Shown here one piece after another: positions 37,738-50,395 of a stretch of 64,000 nt of DNA. A model generated the notes under the pieces. That model saw only the letters and a list, made by a program, of their open reading frames with translations, was not told where the DNA came from and made no database searches. The DNA is from Eupeodes corollae. Taxonomy: Eukaryota > Arthropoda > Insecta > Diptera > Syrphidae. The stretch is taken from positions 40,513,136 through 40,577,135 of the forward strand of contig NC_079149.1 of assembly GCF_945859685.1 (NCBI RefSeq), read 5' to 3'. A program made the position numbers and the translations under genes. Position 1 is the stretch's first letter, and every line of letters begins with the position of its first letter.

Positions 37738-39250
37738 CTCAGGCAGGCTTTAGATCCGGTTACTCAACAATCGATCATATCTTTGATCTGAAAAGCATTG
37801 CCGATTCGTTTATAAGAAGAAGGATGAAGTTATACGCGTTTTTCGTGGATTTAAAGTCTGCATTTGACACGGTGAATAGGCAAGCTCTTTTCTATAAGCA
37901 CTTTGGTTATGGAATGTCGTTGAAATTTGGAAGAGTCCTGCAAAGCCTGTATATGGATACTTATGTAGCAGTTTGGAATGTTACAGAAAGTTCGGATTGG
38001 TTTAGAACTGAATCAGGCGTTAAACAAGGTTGAACGATGAGTCTAGCTCTATTTATCGAAGACTTAGTCGATTTTTTACCTGCTGGTATCGAACACGCGG
38101 GAGAATTAATTATAGCACTCTTGTTTTGCGGATGATATTGTGGCTCTCGCGTCTTCTCCAGAATCACTGCAGCTTAAGATAAACCGGATTTTTGAGTACT
38201 GTAAATAGTAAACATGGAAAATTCCAAGATCATGATTTTCAAGAACAGATGAATTAGAAACTGCCTTAATGAAAAATGGAACTACAATGGTAAAAATATA
38301 GAGATTGTCAAAGAGCTCAAATAACTTGTAGTGAAATTGACAAAAAATTTTAATATGGAAAGGTTTCTGCGAGAAAAGCTTACAAGTGGAGAAGCCGCCA
38401 TCAGCGTATCTTGGAGTAGGTGTTTCTGAAACATGAATATCGCACACAGCAGTAAGTACACTGTTTTTATGGTAGCAGCAGAATCAATCTCATTCTATGC
38501 AGCTGAAGTGTAGGGAGCAATATGAAGATGTGGACAAATTTTTACGCTTCTACTTCAAAAAGATCTACTGGCTGCTACCAAATAAGACGAACTATTTCGA
38601 GAGGTCGGGATGCTATGCAGAATGGATGAAATTTACCAGGGAGGGTGACATGGATCTTAACATAAATAACTTTGATTTCAATCAATGGAAAGAATCACGG
38701 TATAACCTAATTGTGGATGATATGTTATGGGACAAATGCCTTAATGAAGCAACTGGGTCTCTGCATAGAGCAAGTTACAGTCAACTCAATCAAAATTTTG
38801 GAGGAGAAGAACTATTTCCGGGATGAATACAGCGTAGATGAGATTTCGATGATGGTAAATTTGCGTGGTGAACTCGTACCTCTTAACTTCATTTCACATA
38901 GGGAGGATTTTCCAATATTTTGCTCCTTATGTAATCTGCAATTGAGAGAAGAAATATTTCACTGCATTTGTATATGTCCAATTCTCAAAGACATCAGGGG
39001 AAATGTTCTAGGAACGAAAATGAAATTGTATCATTGTTGAACGAAGTCGACGTTAAAAAACTGTATATGTACTGCAAACTAGCTCTTAATTATAGGGGGA
39101 GAATCAATAATCATTTATAAATTATATTTCATAAGAAATAAGTTTCCAATTTATGTTTCGTCAACTAGGCAGACTGCAGAATGAAATGCTTTTTTTGATT
39201 TTTGTAAAATATGTAAATTTTTTAAGACGAGCAATAAAAATCTATTAAAT
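37738..39250 (+). mobile_element. LINE family E copy 2, 5' truncated
   Basis: Plus-strand RT remnant starting abruptly at QAGFRSGYSTIDHIFDLKSI. The palm follows with AFFVDLKSAFDTVNRQALFY (37840-), then ESGVKQG and a TGA at 38032. The catalytic box region is frameshifted near 38110-38150. Downstream, the post-RT region is readable at 38497-38826, and the C-terminal knuckle appears at 38870-39000 as FCSLCNLQLREEIFHCICIC followed by PILKDIRGN. The 3' part ends near 39250 with AATAAA-containing sequence (39232-). It is related to but distinct from E1; no TTAC tail is visible. Confidence 0.75.
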
Positions 39251-40037
39251 CTAATCATGATAATTTGAAAATTTGTATCAAACAAAAATGTCTAAAAGTC
39301 TACATATTTATTAAAAATGAAGAAAGTCTTAAATGCTTATCGAACTAATAACAAAACGTTTTTAAAAATCATTTAAGGGTTATTAACGTATTTTTGGATA
39401 CTTTAATATCAAATCTTCTTAAATGCTGCAGATTTCTATGTAACCTTATTCCTAATCGAAAGTTTTTTAACTCAAAATCTGTGTATCCTCAATACAACAC
39501 ATTCCTCTTCTGCTTTTTCAAATTAAAAGAAAAAAAAACATCAGTTCCCTTCATTGTTATCCTTTAAATTTAAGAAAACAATGATTCCCCATCCTTCTCA
39601 TACACCCTCAATGCTTCTTATTTTCCCTTCTTTGAATCATTGTCATCGTTTTCGTAGGGTCGGTTGATTTTCGCTTTTTCAATCGTCGCATCGCGCTCGT
39701 CTCGTCGTCTTCGTTTCGTTTCGTTGATATTTCAGCAAAATAATGAACAGAATGCCTTGTCTGCTAAAATGGTCGTCTAATATGTGTCAACTTGGAGACT
39801 GACATCAGAAATCCTTGCTTTGATTCTGCCACCATTCTTCTCTCCCATAGATTGTTTCCCACATACATAGAATATTCTTTGAATCGCTTGACTTAACAAG
39901 ACATTTCTTCCGATTTTCTACATTTTTTATTTTGATTTTTTTTCTTCATATTAAGTCCTTTGTTAGAATGACGTAGGTCCTTTTAAGCTTACCCCCTGCT
40001 GATGGCTTCAGGTTTTGCCATCTTTTTGTGTTGTCGC
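39251..40037. other. intergenic, possible upstream regulatory DNA
   Basis: AT-rich up to 39640, then a somewhat CG-richer patch (39655-39730) with CGTCGCATCGCGCTCGTC-type sequence. No open frame is convincing. It lies just upstream of the promoter-like block at 40038-40160. Confidence 0.35.
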
Positions 40038-40160
40038 ATGCAAATGTTCATTGGGTGATTTGCATTTAATTTCGAACTCAGGTGCTTAAACTGATTATAT
40101 CGTCAATGGTGTCTAACCTGCCTGGGGCTATAAAAAGAGGGCCGTAGAAATTTTTCACAC
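40038..40160 (+). promoter_or_regulatory. candidate core promoter: octamer pair, TATA, initiator
   Basis: Two octamer motifs face each other, ATGCAAAT at 40038-40045 and ATTTGCAT at 40058-40065; POU-domain factors bind this sequence. A strong TATA box (TATAAAAAG, 40129-40137) follows. TCACAC at 40155-40160 fits an insect initiator, with its A (40157) 28 bases after the start of the TATA box. The arrangement and spacing are those of a TATA-type plus-strand promoter. Activity and target gene are inferred, not shown. Confidence 0.5.
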
Positions 40161-40176
40161 ATTTTAATATGAGACG

Positions 40177-40305
40177 ATGCCATACCATACCATCCAAACC
40201 ACATTTCCTATACCTTTGACTGCCATCACCAACAAGACGACGACTACCTCACCTTCACAACATCAGGACTCAAAAAAGGAATATGAAGCAAATATTCTTC
40301 TGTAA
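40177..40305 (+). CDS. short open frame after candidate promoter, uncertain
   Basis: A 42-residue frame beginning MPYHTIQTTF lies 20 bases after the predicted start site. It is rich in Thr and Ser and resembles no family I know. An earlier ATG at 40169 opens a 16-codon frame. A donor-like GTAAGG occurs at about 40302, so this may be a non-coding or partly coding first exon rather than a complete gene. It has no signal peptide. Evidence is only the promoter context. Confidence 0.2.
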   Translation: MPYHTIQTTFPIPLTAITNKTTTTSPSQHQDSKKEYEANILL

Positions 40306-42120
40306 GGATATCTATGCAATTTTGACAAAGGAAAACTTTTCTTATCTATACCAAGACAACGTTTGAGTTCTCTTTCTTTGCTTCGCGGTATCAAATGGTC
40401 GGAGTTGTGTGAGCCAGAACTAGAGCCAGCCAATCGTTGTTTTTATACTGGTATACATATATATTTAAGGTATTATATAAAAGGACCGACACGATTCAAA
40501 TTGGGTCAATACTATATACACGATACAAATATATGAATGTACATAGAAAGTTAAGAGGGAGGTCGTTTTTAAGATCAACTTATGCAATTGTCAGAATCTT
40601 AAGAGCGAAGAAATTGGAATTGGAAAATCGTTTACGGAATTAAGGAAGAAGTAGTTGTCATGCCAGCAAGCCAGCCAGCGAATGATACTGAGATTGAGAC
40701 TAGAAACTGCCACCAAAACACAATGCCAACTTAATTTTTTCTATTTTTATAAGCTTTTCAAAGAACATGCATTTGAATGTTTATAAGGATATCAAATAAT
40801 GTCCCAGAGATTGTCATTGGGGGATATTGTTGGGGATTTTATGGAAAATCGGATGGGAAAACAAGATTTAATGTTTTATTTTTTTTTGTCTGTTAAACAT
40901 TCACATATGTAGGTACCCTTATACTTAAATATCTTATATAAAGTTGTGGAAGAGATTGTGCTTTTTCGTCTATAAGTTTACCTTTCTCAAATGTACAAAT
41001 ACAGGTTGGTAGATAGCGTTGAAAAATAAATGGAAAAAATTGGATAAAATAAATTGTATGACAATGTTATCATCAGCAATTCAATGAATTTACATTAAAA
41101 TCGGATAGTTCGTTTTTGATAACATTTCTTTGGTGTACCTAGTGTAAGTTTTTATCGGAATCCGAAAACTGAACGTGTATATTGGCTAACAATCATGTAA
41201 TTGGCTTACGCTAACAATTTTTATTAAGTTTTTTTATCTGGCGGTGGGTGTTTTTACGAATCATTATTTTTGACTTCTTGGATATAGATCTGTGTTTCCA
41301 CACAATGATTTGGGGTTGAAATTTTGGAAAAATGGTTTCCAATTATATACTATGTATGTTTATATTCTGGATTGAGAAACATCTCTAATAAAATCTTAGC
41401 TAACTTAAAACTTCTTGCTGTGTTAACAATATCATACGAAAAATGTTGTTAGGATAAAATGGAAAACAAGGTTTCTGAATAAAATTATTTAAAGGGGCCT
41501 ACATTATTAATACTTCGTGCGTTGTTAACGTCAAAGTATTTAATCTGCAAAAGCCTAAAATTTGTATGTTACGTTTTACATTTTATAAATATACTTTGTC
41601 CGACAAATTGAAAATATTATTATAAAATGCTAACTTTTTAGGTCCTCTTTTATTAAAATCAAAATCAGATAATAAAATGAAAAGCCGGTAAATTGTTAGA
41701 GAAAACTAAAATTCTTATAATTTTAATACATTTTTATTGATTTTTCAAAATGCTGTATCTGAGTAAAAATGTTTAAATCCATGCCGAAACAAAATGATGA
41801 TCTGAAAATGTCAGATCAAAAATGATTTCTGTAATTTAAGGAATCAGCATGAGTCAAATATTTTTCACAACTTTTCAATTTTCTTTTACCTTCGATAATT
41901 GAAAAAGCTTCAAATCAAAAAGTATTTGATCGGCAATAGCTTCACAGACAAATGTTGCTCCATATAATAAAAGGTAGCAACAATGTTTTTCATACGAAAA
42001 TATAATAATTATAATTTCAATATGTGTTTTTGTTCACACATTTTAGAAGTATTTTAAAAGGTTTTATCTTTTATGAATAAAATAACTGAATTTTAGAATG
42101 AAATTATTTTGAAGTTCATT
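40306..42120. other. AT-rich intergenic sequence, no gene seen
   Basis: The 68-residue open frame at 40437-40643 lacks any recognisable domain. The rest is AT-rich without coding signals. If the promoter at 40038-40160 is real, this could be transcribed sequence or intron. Confidence 0.35.
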
Positions 42121-42124
42121 CTCA

Positions 42125-43560
42125 AAATATTTATTTATTTGTATTTTATATATTTCAAAAATCGCTTACAAGGTAGGACATAAGTCTTATAAAGTGTTGC
42201 AAGCCTTTACATTAATTTCAGAATTTGAATACAAATTATATACTTCTATTTACATATTTATACAAAGACTTGAAGAAGGGGGAGACTTCCATAGGCCTTA
42301 CCAATTCCACTATTAATGTGGTCATCCCAAGTGAGAGTGCGATTGAATACTACTCCTAGGTTTCTAGCAGTGCTAACATATTAAATGGTTTCGTCGTAAA
42401 GTTTCAAAAGGTTTAAACCCGTTAGGTCGAAGTTTTTGCGATAGATGTGGAGGGATGTTGATTTAACATCGTTAAGGCGGAGATCGTTTTTTTACCATTG
42501 TGAAATGCGGAGCAGATCCTCGTTCATTAAAGCTACGGCATCATTTTAGCCTCAAAAGGTTGACGCATCAGGAGCTGCACATCATCAGCATAAAGATGAA
42601 TTCAACAATGTTTACCAAACTTGTGGTAACCCATTTATGTAAAGTGAGAAGAGTATTGGTCCAAGGATAGATTCCTGTGGCACTCCACTCAAAATTGAAA
42701 TGTGTTGACTTTAGGACTTTATAGAAAACCCAAAGTAACTCGCAGCTTTCTACAAAAAATTGAGTGCTTAACAGTATCAAAAGCCTTTAAATAATCTAAC
42801 AGTGTTAAAACTGTAACATAATCACTGTCCATTGCCATTCTTATTTTATCAGTTACAAAAAGTAAGGCGGATTGGTAGCTGAGCTTAGGTAGAAAACTAG
42901 ACTGACTTAACAGGTAGTTGATTGTAAGATATTTTTGGATTTAGTTTTTTCAAACACCTTCGCAAGAAACGGAAAAATGGCAATCGGCCGAAATTCTGTA
43001 GCAGTACTTTTTTGCTTTTTGGGTATAGGAATAATCTTCGCCTTCTTCGCAGTAGTCTCTGGTCTATTTGGCCCAGGGCAGTAGCATTATATTTAATCGA
43101 TATTGTTGCCTCAACAATGTCTTTCTCGTGTATTCTTATAAGACTCAGGGAGCTGTTAAAAGCAGTTAGTTCCTCCTCAGTAAGGGAATGAACGGGTGAA
43201 GTATCATTTATGGGCATGGACGTAAACTTTTTGTTGAGAGCATCACAATCGACGTCACTAACAGGCTTTCTGGATTGTTTGCAAATACCGATTTCACTCA
43301 GGTTTTTCCATAATTTTTTGCTAAAGGTTCATTTTCATAATAAATTCTTTTTGCCGTTCTGACCATTACGACAATTTGATTACGCACTCTGCAATACAAT
43401 TTGTGGAAGTGCTCTAGTTTGAAACGTCTCACTTCACTGTAGGCAGCATCTCGTCGTGATATCCGAGCAGAGATTTCGCTATTCAGCCAAAGTGGAGCCG
43501 TATGCCTAACGAGAAGGGTTTTAATAGGAACATGCATTTGAATTGAATATCAGTTCTCTC
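42125..43560 (-). mobile_element. LINE family F (CR1/Jockey-like) remnant
   Basis: Minus-strand element. The pre-RT part (43537-43298) reads APLWLNSEISARISRRDAAY and FHKLYCRVRNQI, typical of the endonuclease-RT linker. The next part (43217-42897) holds SLTEEELTAFNSS and, in shifted frames, IPIPKSKK-type and LPFFRFLRRCLKKLNPKI sequence. The palm (42890-42540) gives VECHRNLSLDQYS-like sequence and HLYADDVQLL with an intact YADD box. The 3' end near 42125 has AAATAAATAAA-type sequence. Frames are broken at many points. A different family from A-E. Confidence 0.7.
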
Positions 43561-45894
43561 CAACCTTACGAAGTAAGTTTTAAATTTTGACAAAATATTC
43601 GACTTATTTTTGTAGGTCTTCATTTCTTGTGAAAAAAAATGTTTCTCTACTTTTTCCCACATGTATTGTGAAACGCTTTTGACGTTTATACAAATTTATC
43701 TTCTTATAAGCAAATTTCGATAGTTGAATATCTCAGCAAAAAAATGGACTATGAATAATTAATATTCTATTAGTAACAGGTCTTGCGAAAAGTCCTGGTA
43801 GCTATCGCTCTATCTAGTTTTTAATTATTGATAGTGTAATTTATTTATATTTCAATAAAATTATAATAGTAATAATAATAAAAAAAATGTATATGAATGT
43901 ATCAATTTTTTATTAAGATGCACCACTTTGAAAATCACAAACAAATCCAAAAATTTGTAAATTTTGCAGGTGTGCATATTTTCAGAAGCGAAACCTCTAT
44001 CCTGAATATAGATTATTTCAAAACGTTGTTTGTTTATTCGATTTTAATATTGAAAATAATTCTTTTTAAAAGAGGTTTTGTTTTTCAAAAGATCTTTTGT
44101 TAACTAATTCTTTGTTATTCTCAAATTTCTATTTTTAACAAATATTATTAACTTTGCGACAGTAATGCCAGGAAGTAAATTGAAATTGATGTATATAATT
44201 GAATTTTGGATTAAATCAGACTTCACATGTCTTACTCTTGGATTTCTACTTTTTATCCGATTTATCCTCTTTGGTCCCAATCAAACAAAAAACACTTCAA
44301 TCAACAAGCCATTTTTTCTTGTTTTTTAATCTTTACAATGGTGGAATGTTATAGATTTTGAATTCATAAATATAATCAAAAACTCTGTTTGTATCAAACC
44401 TGACATCAACAAAGGAGAGCACCAAGGAAAAGTAATTCGTGCAATTTTCTTCCTGTCGGTAAGTGTATATGTCAGTCTGTCAGTAACTCAAAAGAACATT
44501 TTTTGAGATTTTTTCCAAATTTTGTTTTGAATAATTTGTTCATGGATTTGTTTTTATAATGCTCAGTTTTTTAATATTGTTTTCATATTTCAGTAAAAAA
44601 TCAACTTTTGTTTATTAAATAGCTACGACATCTAAATTTACGTAGTTCTATACATAGCATATTTTAACACTTCCTCACTCAGAATTCAAATCCCTTCATT
44701 TCAATAAACATTTTATACCCTAACCCTCGCTGACACTTGTTATATTTCCTGATGTGTGAAAAAAGTATTTGACATTTCTTGGTCACGGGAAAGGAACACG
44801 TTAGTTGTTGAAAATAAATAAAATATTGAAGTTTTCCACTTCTTTTGATATTTCAAACAGAAATGTTAAATTTATAAGAGGAGCATTTGATGTTTTGGAA
44901 TAGTATTTTGAAATGCTGGAATAAGAGATTTTGAAAATAAGGAAATAATACGATTTCTTAGCTTTAAATTGTTTCTGTAGAATTTAGTTTTTGAGTGACC
45001 ATTTTTAAATTCAGAAAATGTGTTTTTTATGTTAAGGTTCATAATTCCATTTTGTAGGGATGATCAATGATGCATTACTTTTTCTTACTTGGGACACATA
45101 GAAACTATAGTGCAAGAATTTTATTCGTACATTATTCCAAACTCTATCTGTCCTTTATCCCAAAGCCTAAATCATTGGGCGGATTGAGCCGATACTTCTA
45201 AATTATGGTATCAAGAAGATTCACGGTAGGCACTTACACAAATTTGTTGATCAAAAATCGAAATGGCTTAATTTTTTTCTTAATTCATCTTTTTTTAATT
45301 TAAAAATTTATTTTTTGTTGTTATTAAAACTTTATTTTATTTTGTATTAAATAATGTTTTATGATCAAAAATGTCTAATTTTTTTCTTTTAAATTTCGAA
45401 AAATTGTTGTAGTTATTTTTTTAATTCGATGTATTAAAAACGGGCCAACATTGTTAAACTAAATTTATATCCAAAACTTATACTAAATATAAGTATGAAA
45501 TAACTGCATACCAAACATTTTTTCAAACAAAATTGGAACATTTTTTAAAGCATTGTTTTTTGAAAATTCAAAAGTTTTAAAATTTTTGAAGATAAGATTA
45601 TTTTGCATTTATATTTTAAATCCTAAAAAATACTATGTTTTGAATTATAATTATCTTATTTGTACTTTAGTTTTTTTTAAGGTTAGTTATTTCTATTTTT
45701 TCATGGAGTCGTAAATAATAAATTTGGAATCTAAAAATTTTGTTCTAAATACAATTTTGAAAAAATTTCGTGATAATTTTTGACTTCAAAAATCGCAAGT
45801 ATAATTTATCAAGTGTTTAGGAAAATTAATTTATGCTTTAGAAATGTTTACTGCCTTAAAAAAAATACCATAGTTGAATTGAGTGATAAGGATA
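43561..45894. other. AT-rich intergenic sequence, no gene seen
   Basis: Very AT-rich, with A and T runs and only short open frames (for example 43897-44103, no domain). Nothing here can be supported as a gene or element. Confidence 0.45.
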
Positions 45895-47978
45895 AATAAA
45901 TCAATGAAATTGTTGTTAATAATTTGTCTGGCCTAACACCCAAGTCAATAGAAGATAAAAGAAACTTCTGAAGCCTCTATGTTACGGGAAATTCTTTCAA
46001 TTAATCCAGTGATGCCAAGCTGCTTCAAAAATGAAGACGGCTTCTGGACAAATTTAAGTAATGAAAAACTGAACTTACTACTGGATACTCACTTTCCTGG
46101 TAGTTCTCTAACCGAAACTTGCAACAATCATATTCGTTCAAGTTCCAATACAACATATCCACAAGATCTGATGACAAGGGACAAGCTACAATGGGCTGTC
46201 AACAGCTTCAAACCATTTATATCTGCAGGACCAGATTCCTTCCATCATAAAGAGCTCACTATGGTTGCTTTCTTTGACAACGAAGGTGCCTTTAACAACG
46301 TGGGCACATCTGCACCAACATCTCTAAACGTAGAGAGTTCGCTTCGGGAGTTAATATATTTAATGCTGGCTAGCAGAATAATTAACTCAAAACTGGGTAA
46401 CTCTTCTGGCAGACGATTCGTTAGTAGAGGGACACCTTAAGGTGGTGTTTTATCCCCTCTCCTCTGGAACCTCTGGAAATCCAAACTAGTATGAATGAGG
46501 AGGGTTTCAGGGCAATCGCCTATGCGGACGACGTTGCTTTAGCAGTTTCGGGAAAGCATCTTAATATCCTAAAAGAACTCTTGCAAAATGCCTTGGACAG
46601 ACTAATACTTTGGGCTGATCGGTGTGGACTGGGTGTTAACCCACATAAAAACAATGTAGTCTTATTTTCGTGGAGATACAAAATTCCATTTGTCAACCTT
46701 CCCTACATTAAAGGAATCCAATTAAAATTCTCAGACGAGTGTAAATACCCGGGTCTTGTCTAAGAGAAAAAACTAAATTGGAAACGCAGCGTACAGGAAA
46801 GAGTCAAAAAAGATACTGCAGATCTCTTTTCTTGCAAAATAGGTATTGGTAATAAATGGGGCTTATAACCCTGAATCACGCATTGGCTATACACATCGGT
46901 AATCAGAACGGTTTTAATGTACGGTGTGGCAGTATGGTAGACTGCTTTAAAAAAAGGTATAAACAGGGATAAGTTAAATAAAGTCCAACGTTAAGCTTGC
47001 CCATGTATAAACGGATCGCTTCGCACGACCTCATCTGCATTTTTATACCTCCTATATCTTTTTGCGAGGATAGGGCATTCCTATAAGACCAGTCAATCCA
47101 TTTTTATACAGATGGTTCAAAAACAAAAGAAGAAGTTGGTGGAGGTGTATACTCTGAACGACTGAAATTAAGTCTCTCATTCCGCCTCTCCAACCATTGT
47201 TCCAGGCGGAACTTTTGGCCATAAAAGAAGTTTTGTTCTGGCTTAAAAAAAACTATATATCAAAATATGATATCTGTATTTTCTCATATATAAATCTCTT
47301 GACTCTGTCTCTACAAACTCTATAACAGTCCATAACTGTCGATCATCTCAAATGGAGATGGCACAACAGTTTGATATTCACCTTTGCTGGGTGCCGTGCT
47401 ATAGAAACATTCCTGGTAAATGTAAGGCAGATGAACTCGCCAGGAACGGTACAGTACAGCCCATCCTACCACGTTTTTCCCATACTGGCATACCAATCGC
47501 TACTTGTAAACTGTTGCTGATGCAAGACGCTGTGAGGAGCGCAGGTGGAACAACATCACCACGTGTCAAGCCACAAAAAACATCTGACCAACAATGGATT
47601 AAAAACGTTCAAGGTGCGTGCTCTCTCTAAGCAGTTCGTATATAAGCCCGATAACGGGTGTCATAACCGGACACTGTCTAATAAAAAAGCAGAAGCTTTA
47701 TGACGAGGAAGAGAAAGAAACAGTTCTTCATCTTCTCTGCACATGCTCTGCTCTAGCTCAAAAACGCAAGAATTACCTATGGGAATTCTTCTTAACGATC
47801 TAAACGATCTAAATCATATCAGTATAATCAGCCTCTCACGTTTCGTAAGGGACTTAAACTGGTTCCATTGAGCTTACTAGGAAGCCTCAAGATTCATATG
47901 GTATCACAATGGGTCATTAAACTGGCCTAAGTGTGTCCGTTTCCATCTTGGACAGCCACTATAACCTAACCTTACCAG
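45895..47978 (+). mobile_element. LINE family B copy 1 (LOA/R1-like)
   Basis: Plus-strand remnant related to family A. The RT finger and palm are readable from 45979 to 46440: LINPVMPSC-like start, FKPFISAGPDSFHHKEL, MVAFFDNEGAFNN and SRGTP ending in TAA at 46438. Catalytic YADD is at 46521-46532. GLGVNPHKNNVVLFSWRYKI and IQLKFSDECKYPGLV follow. RNase H is decayed (FYTDGSKTKEE region near 47105; CWVPCYRNIPGKCKADELAR at 47380-47440, where the family G-H-R has become C-Y-R). The 3' region holds the zinc-type SKKAEALxRGRERNSSS(frameshifted) part and ends at about 47978 in TTGGACAGCCACTATAACCT. A deletion removes part of the palm between 46440 and 46491. The copy is dead. Confidence 0.8.
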
Positions 47979-47979
47979 A

Positions 47980-48790
47980 TAGGTTTCAAATATCTTGAAC
48001 TTGCTGCTATGTGATATGCTTTTGTTAGAAAAACATCTTTTCCAGGTTGCACTAATTGCGCCTTAAATAGTTTCTCTCTTAGATGAATTTCCATGCTCAA
48101 ATTTTTGTACAACTTCAATGACCTCTCCATTATAGAACCATTTTTCTTTTACTAAATTACGGCCTCTCCCTCGTTTAATTTTGGACTTAATAAGATTCAC
48201 CTTTAAACTCCAAAGCTGACAATATTGATACAGGCGGTATATCATTAACTGCAAAGTTTGAGGTGATCCTGCCAAAAAAACAATGTCGTCTGCGAACAAC
48301 AATGCTTTTTTGTATTTTTCCGGCGAAGGCTATGCCACCTAGTAAGAGGTCTGTGAGATCTTCAATCAACAAGGCAAACATACTCGGACTCAATGTACAG
48401 TCTTGTCTGACTCCAGATTGTGTTTTAAACCCTCTCGACAACTCTTCTCCATTCCATACCTTAGCAATTGTATCTGCATATAGATTCCGAATAGCTCTCC
48501 TGAACTTCCATGACGTTCCGTTACTATAAAGCTTGTAGATGTCCTTATTCAGGAATGTTTCTGCGATACTTTTCAGGGTAAAAATGTAGTCAACCGTCAA
48601 AAGACCTGTTCTAAAGCCTGCTTGAAACTCCTTTAAGAGCTTGTTGTCTTCTATCCATCTATTAATACGTTTTTGCAAAACCAGAGTGAACATTTTAGAA
48701 ATTATATCCCTCTATAATTAGACACCTCGGCCAAACTTCCTTTCTTATGAATAGGCAAAATGACCATATAGTTGAATTGAGTTAATACCT
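47980..48790 (-). mobile_element. LINE family E-type copy 3, fragment
   Basis: Minus-strand RT fragment. The palm (48693-48187) shows KEFQAGFRTGLLTVDYIFTL, then a deletion into SWKFRRAIRNLYADTIAKVW, and FKTQSGVRQDCTLSPSMFAL. In another frame, MLFADDIVFLAGSPQTLQLM holds an intact FADD box at 48285-48296, followed by LKVNLIKSKIKRGRGRN. Its C-terminal end stops where LINE B1 ends (about 47980), reading DVFLTKAYHIAASSRYLKP. The layout suggests that one element truncated the other. Related to E1/E2. Confidence 0.75.
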
Positions 48791-48896
48791 TTTTAATTTT
48801 TGTTATACCTCAAATTTATTATACATTTTAAGTTTCAACAGATGCGACTTATAAATGGAGTTGTCCATCGGAATTCATCATGGTAGGAATTTTTGT

Positions 48897-48955
48897 TTAA
48901 ATCAATGACATTTTTGCTAATAATTTGTCTGACCTAGAATCCAAGTCAAATAAAT
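48897..48955 (+). repeat. partial duplicate of the LINE B1 5' flank
   Basis: About 55 bases here (AAATCAATGACATTTTTGCT onward, with AATAATTTGTCTGACCTA) resemble 45900-45955 at the left edge of LINE B1. It may be a fragment of another family B copy or an unrelated duplicated patch. Confidence 0.45.
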
Positions 48956-48959
48956 TTGA

Positions 48960-50334
48960 CTGAGATTATTTAACAATTTTTTTAGTTCTATTTATTTTTC
49001 GTTAAATCTTAAACCATATAAAAATTTAATAGAAGATATGTATGCTGTTTAAATAGCTCACTAAAAAAATATATAGCACAAAAGAAAAAATCGATTACTT
49101 TGCATTTGCATGACACCTTTGAATAAAACTGTTACCGATACTTAAGACTGAGAAGATACAAAATTTGAATAATTTAGAGCTCTATAACTATTGCTGAATA
49201 TGTTCAATTTAAGCGATGAGAAGAAAGAAAATTGGATATGCAAAATAACTTAACGACATTTCAAAAAAAAAACGTGTTGTAAATTTTACATAAGTGTAGA
49301 AAAGCTCAAAAAAATATTCTAAGAGAATTCAGTCTATAACACTGACCACCAGCCTTGAGACTTCAATATCATTCTTTTTTAAATTTTCTTTTCCAGTGAT
49401 ACTTTCTTCAACCACATTCGAAATTGAATAAAGTCGCATTAGCTTCTAACATACCAATCTTTTTAAAAACTGCGTTGATCCATTAGATTTCAATGGTTTT
49501 TGTTTGAAATATTTTAAAAATTGTTTTATCCAATTTAATTGCGTGATCAATAAATTGCAATGCAAAGCTTTATTGCAAATTTTGGAATCAATTCCTTAAA
49601 AAAAAATTTCAAACTAGAAATACCTATACAAATTTACTAATTTTGTACTTTGTCAATCAAATAAAATACATAATTACGTAAAATTATGAATTTTCTACTC
49701 AATGCACAAAATACAAATTAATCCTCAATCCATACATCACATTCTTTATCAAGAAAAAAATTAAATTCTCAAACAACAACACCACAATTCAATTTCAAAA
49801 TAAAACCTCACTAACCTATATATGATGCTAATTAGCTAATTTATTAGCAATTCATAATCAAAAAAGACGGAGAGTGGTGGAAGGGGGGGGGGGGGGGGGT
49901 AGAAAAACAAACTTTATCAATAAAATACCAATGAATTTATACCAATCCTATAGATATACACTATGTTACTTTGAAATCCCGTTCCACCGCATCAAAAACC
50001 TATCGATATTCCGACTCATCAATATCTAACATACATATTCATTTATAGATATGTAAATATCTTTATACTCTTGTCGGATGAATCCATTCAATAAAAGACC
50101 ACTAATTGATTACGCAACCTGTGGGTAATGAAACAAGTTTATTGACCTTTCGAAAACGCCATCATCCGGCCACTGGCCTGTCATGGTCGATCTAATTTTC
50201 GGTTTATGATGATGACGGTTCGAGTAGTACGGTAGGTATAGGTGACTAAATAGGTATATAAGAGTGAGGTTTTTACATATAGAATAATATTTTATTAATA
50301 CGCTTATGTTAATCAATGAGTAAACGAGATGAAG
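48960..50334. other. AT-rich sequence with a G17 run
   Basis: No gene is supported. A pure run of 17 G at 49883-49899 stands out in AT-rich DNA. A block at 50040-50240 is a little less AT-rich but not coding. Confidence 0.4.
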
Positions 50335-50395
50335 TTCGAACTCGAACCACAGCACGCAATGTAATCTATTGCAATGCTAACCGGCCGCTGCTACC
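50335..50395 (-). repeat. tRNA-like SINE head, degenerate
   Basis: On the minus strand, GGTTCGAGTTC (50338-50348) matches the Pol III B box in all but one base. TAGCATTGC at about 50371-50379 weakly resembles an A box. Their spacing is shorter than in a true tRNA and no cloverleaf forms by eye. It is best read as a decayed tRNA-derived SINE; a chance match is possible. Confidence 0.3.
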
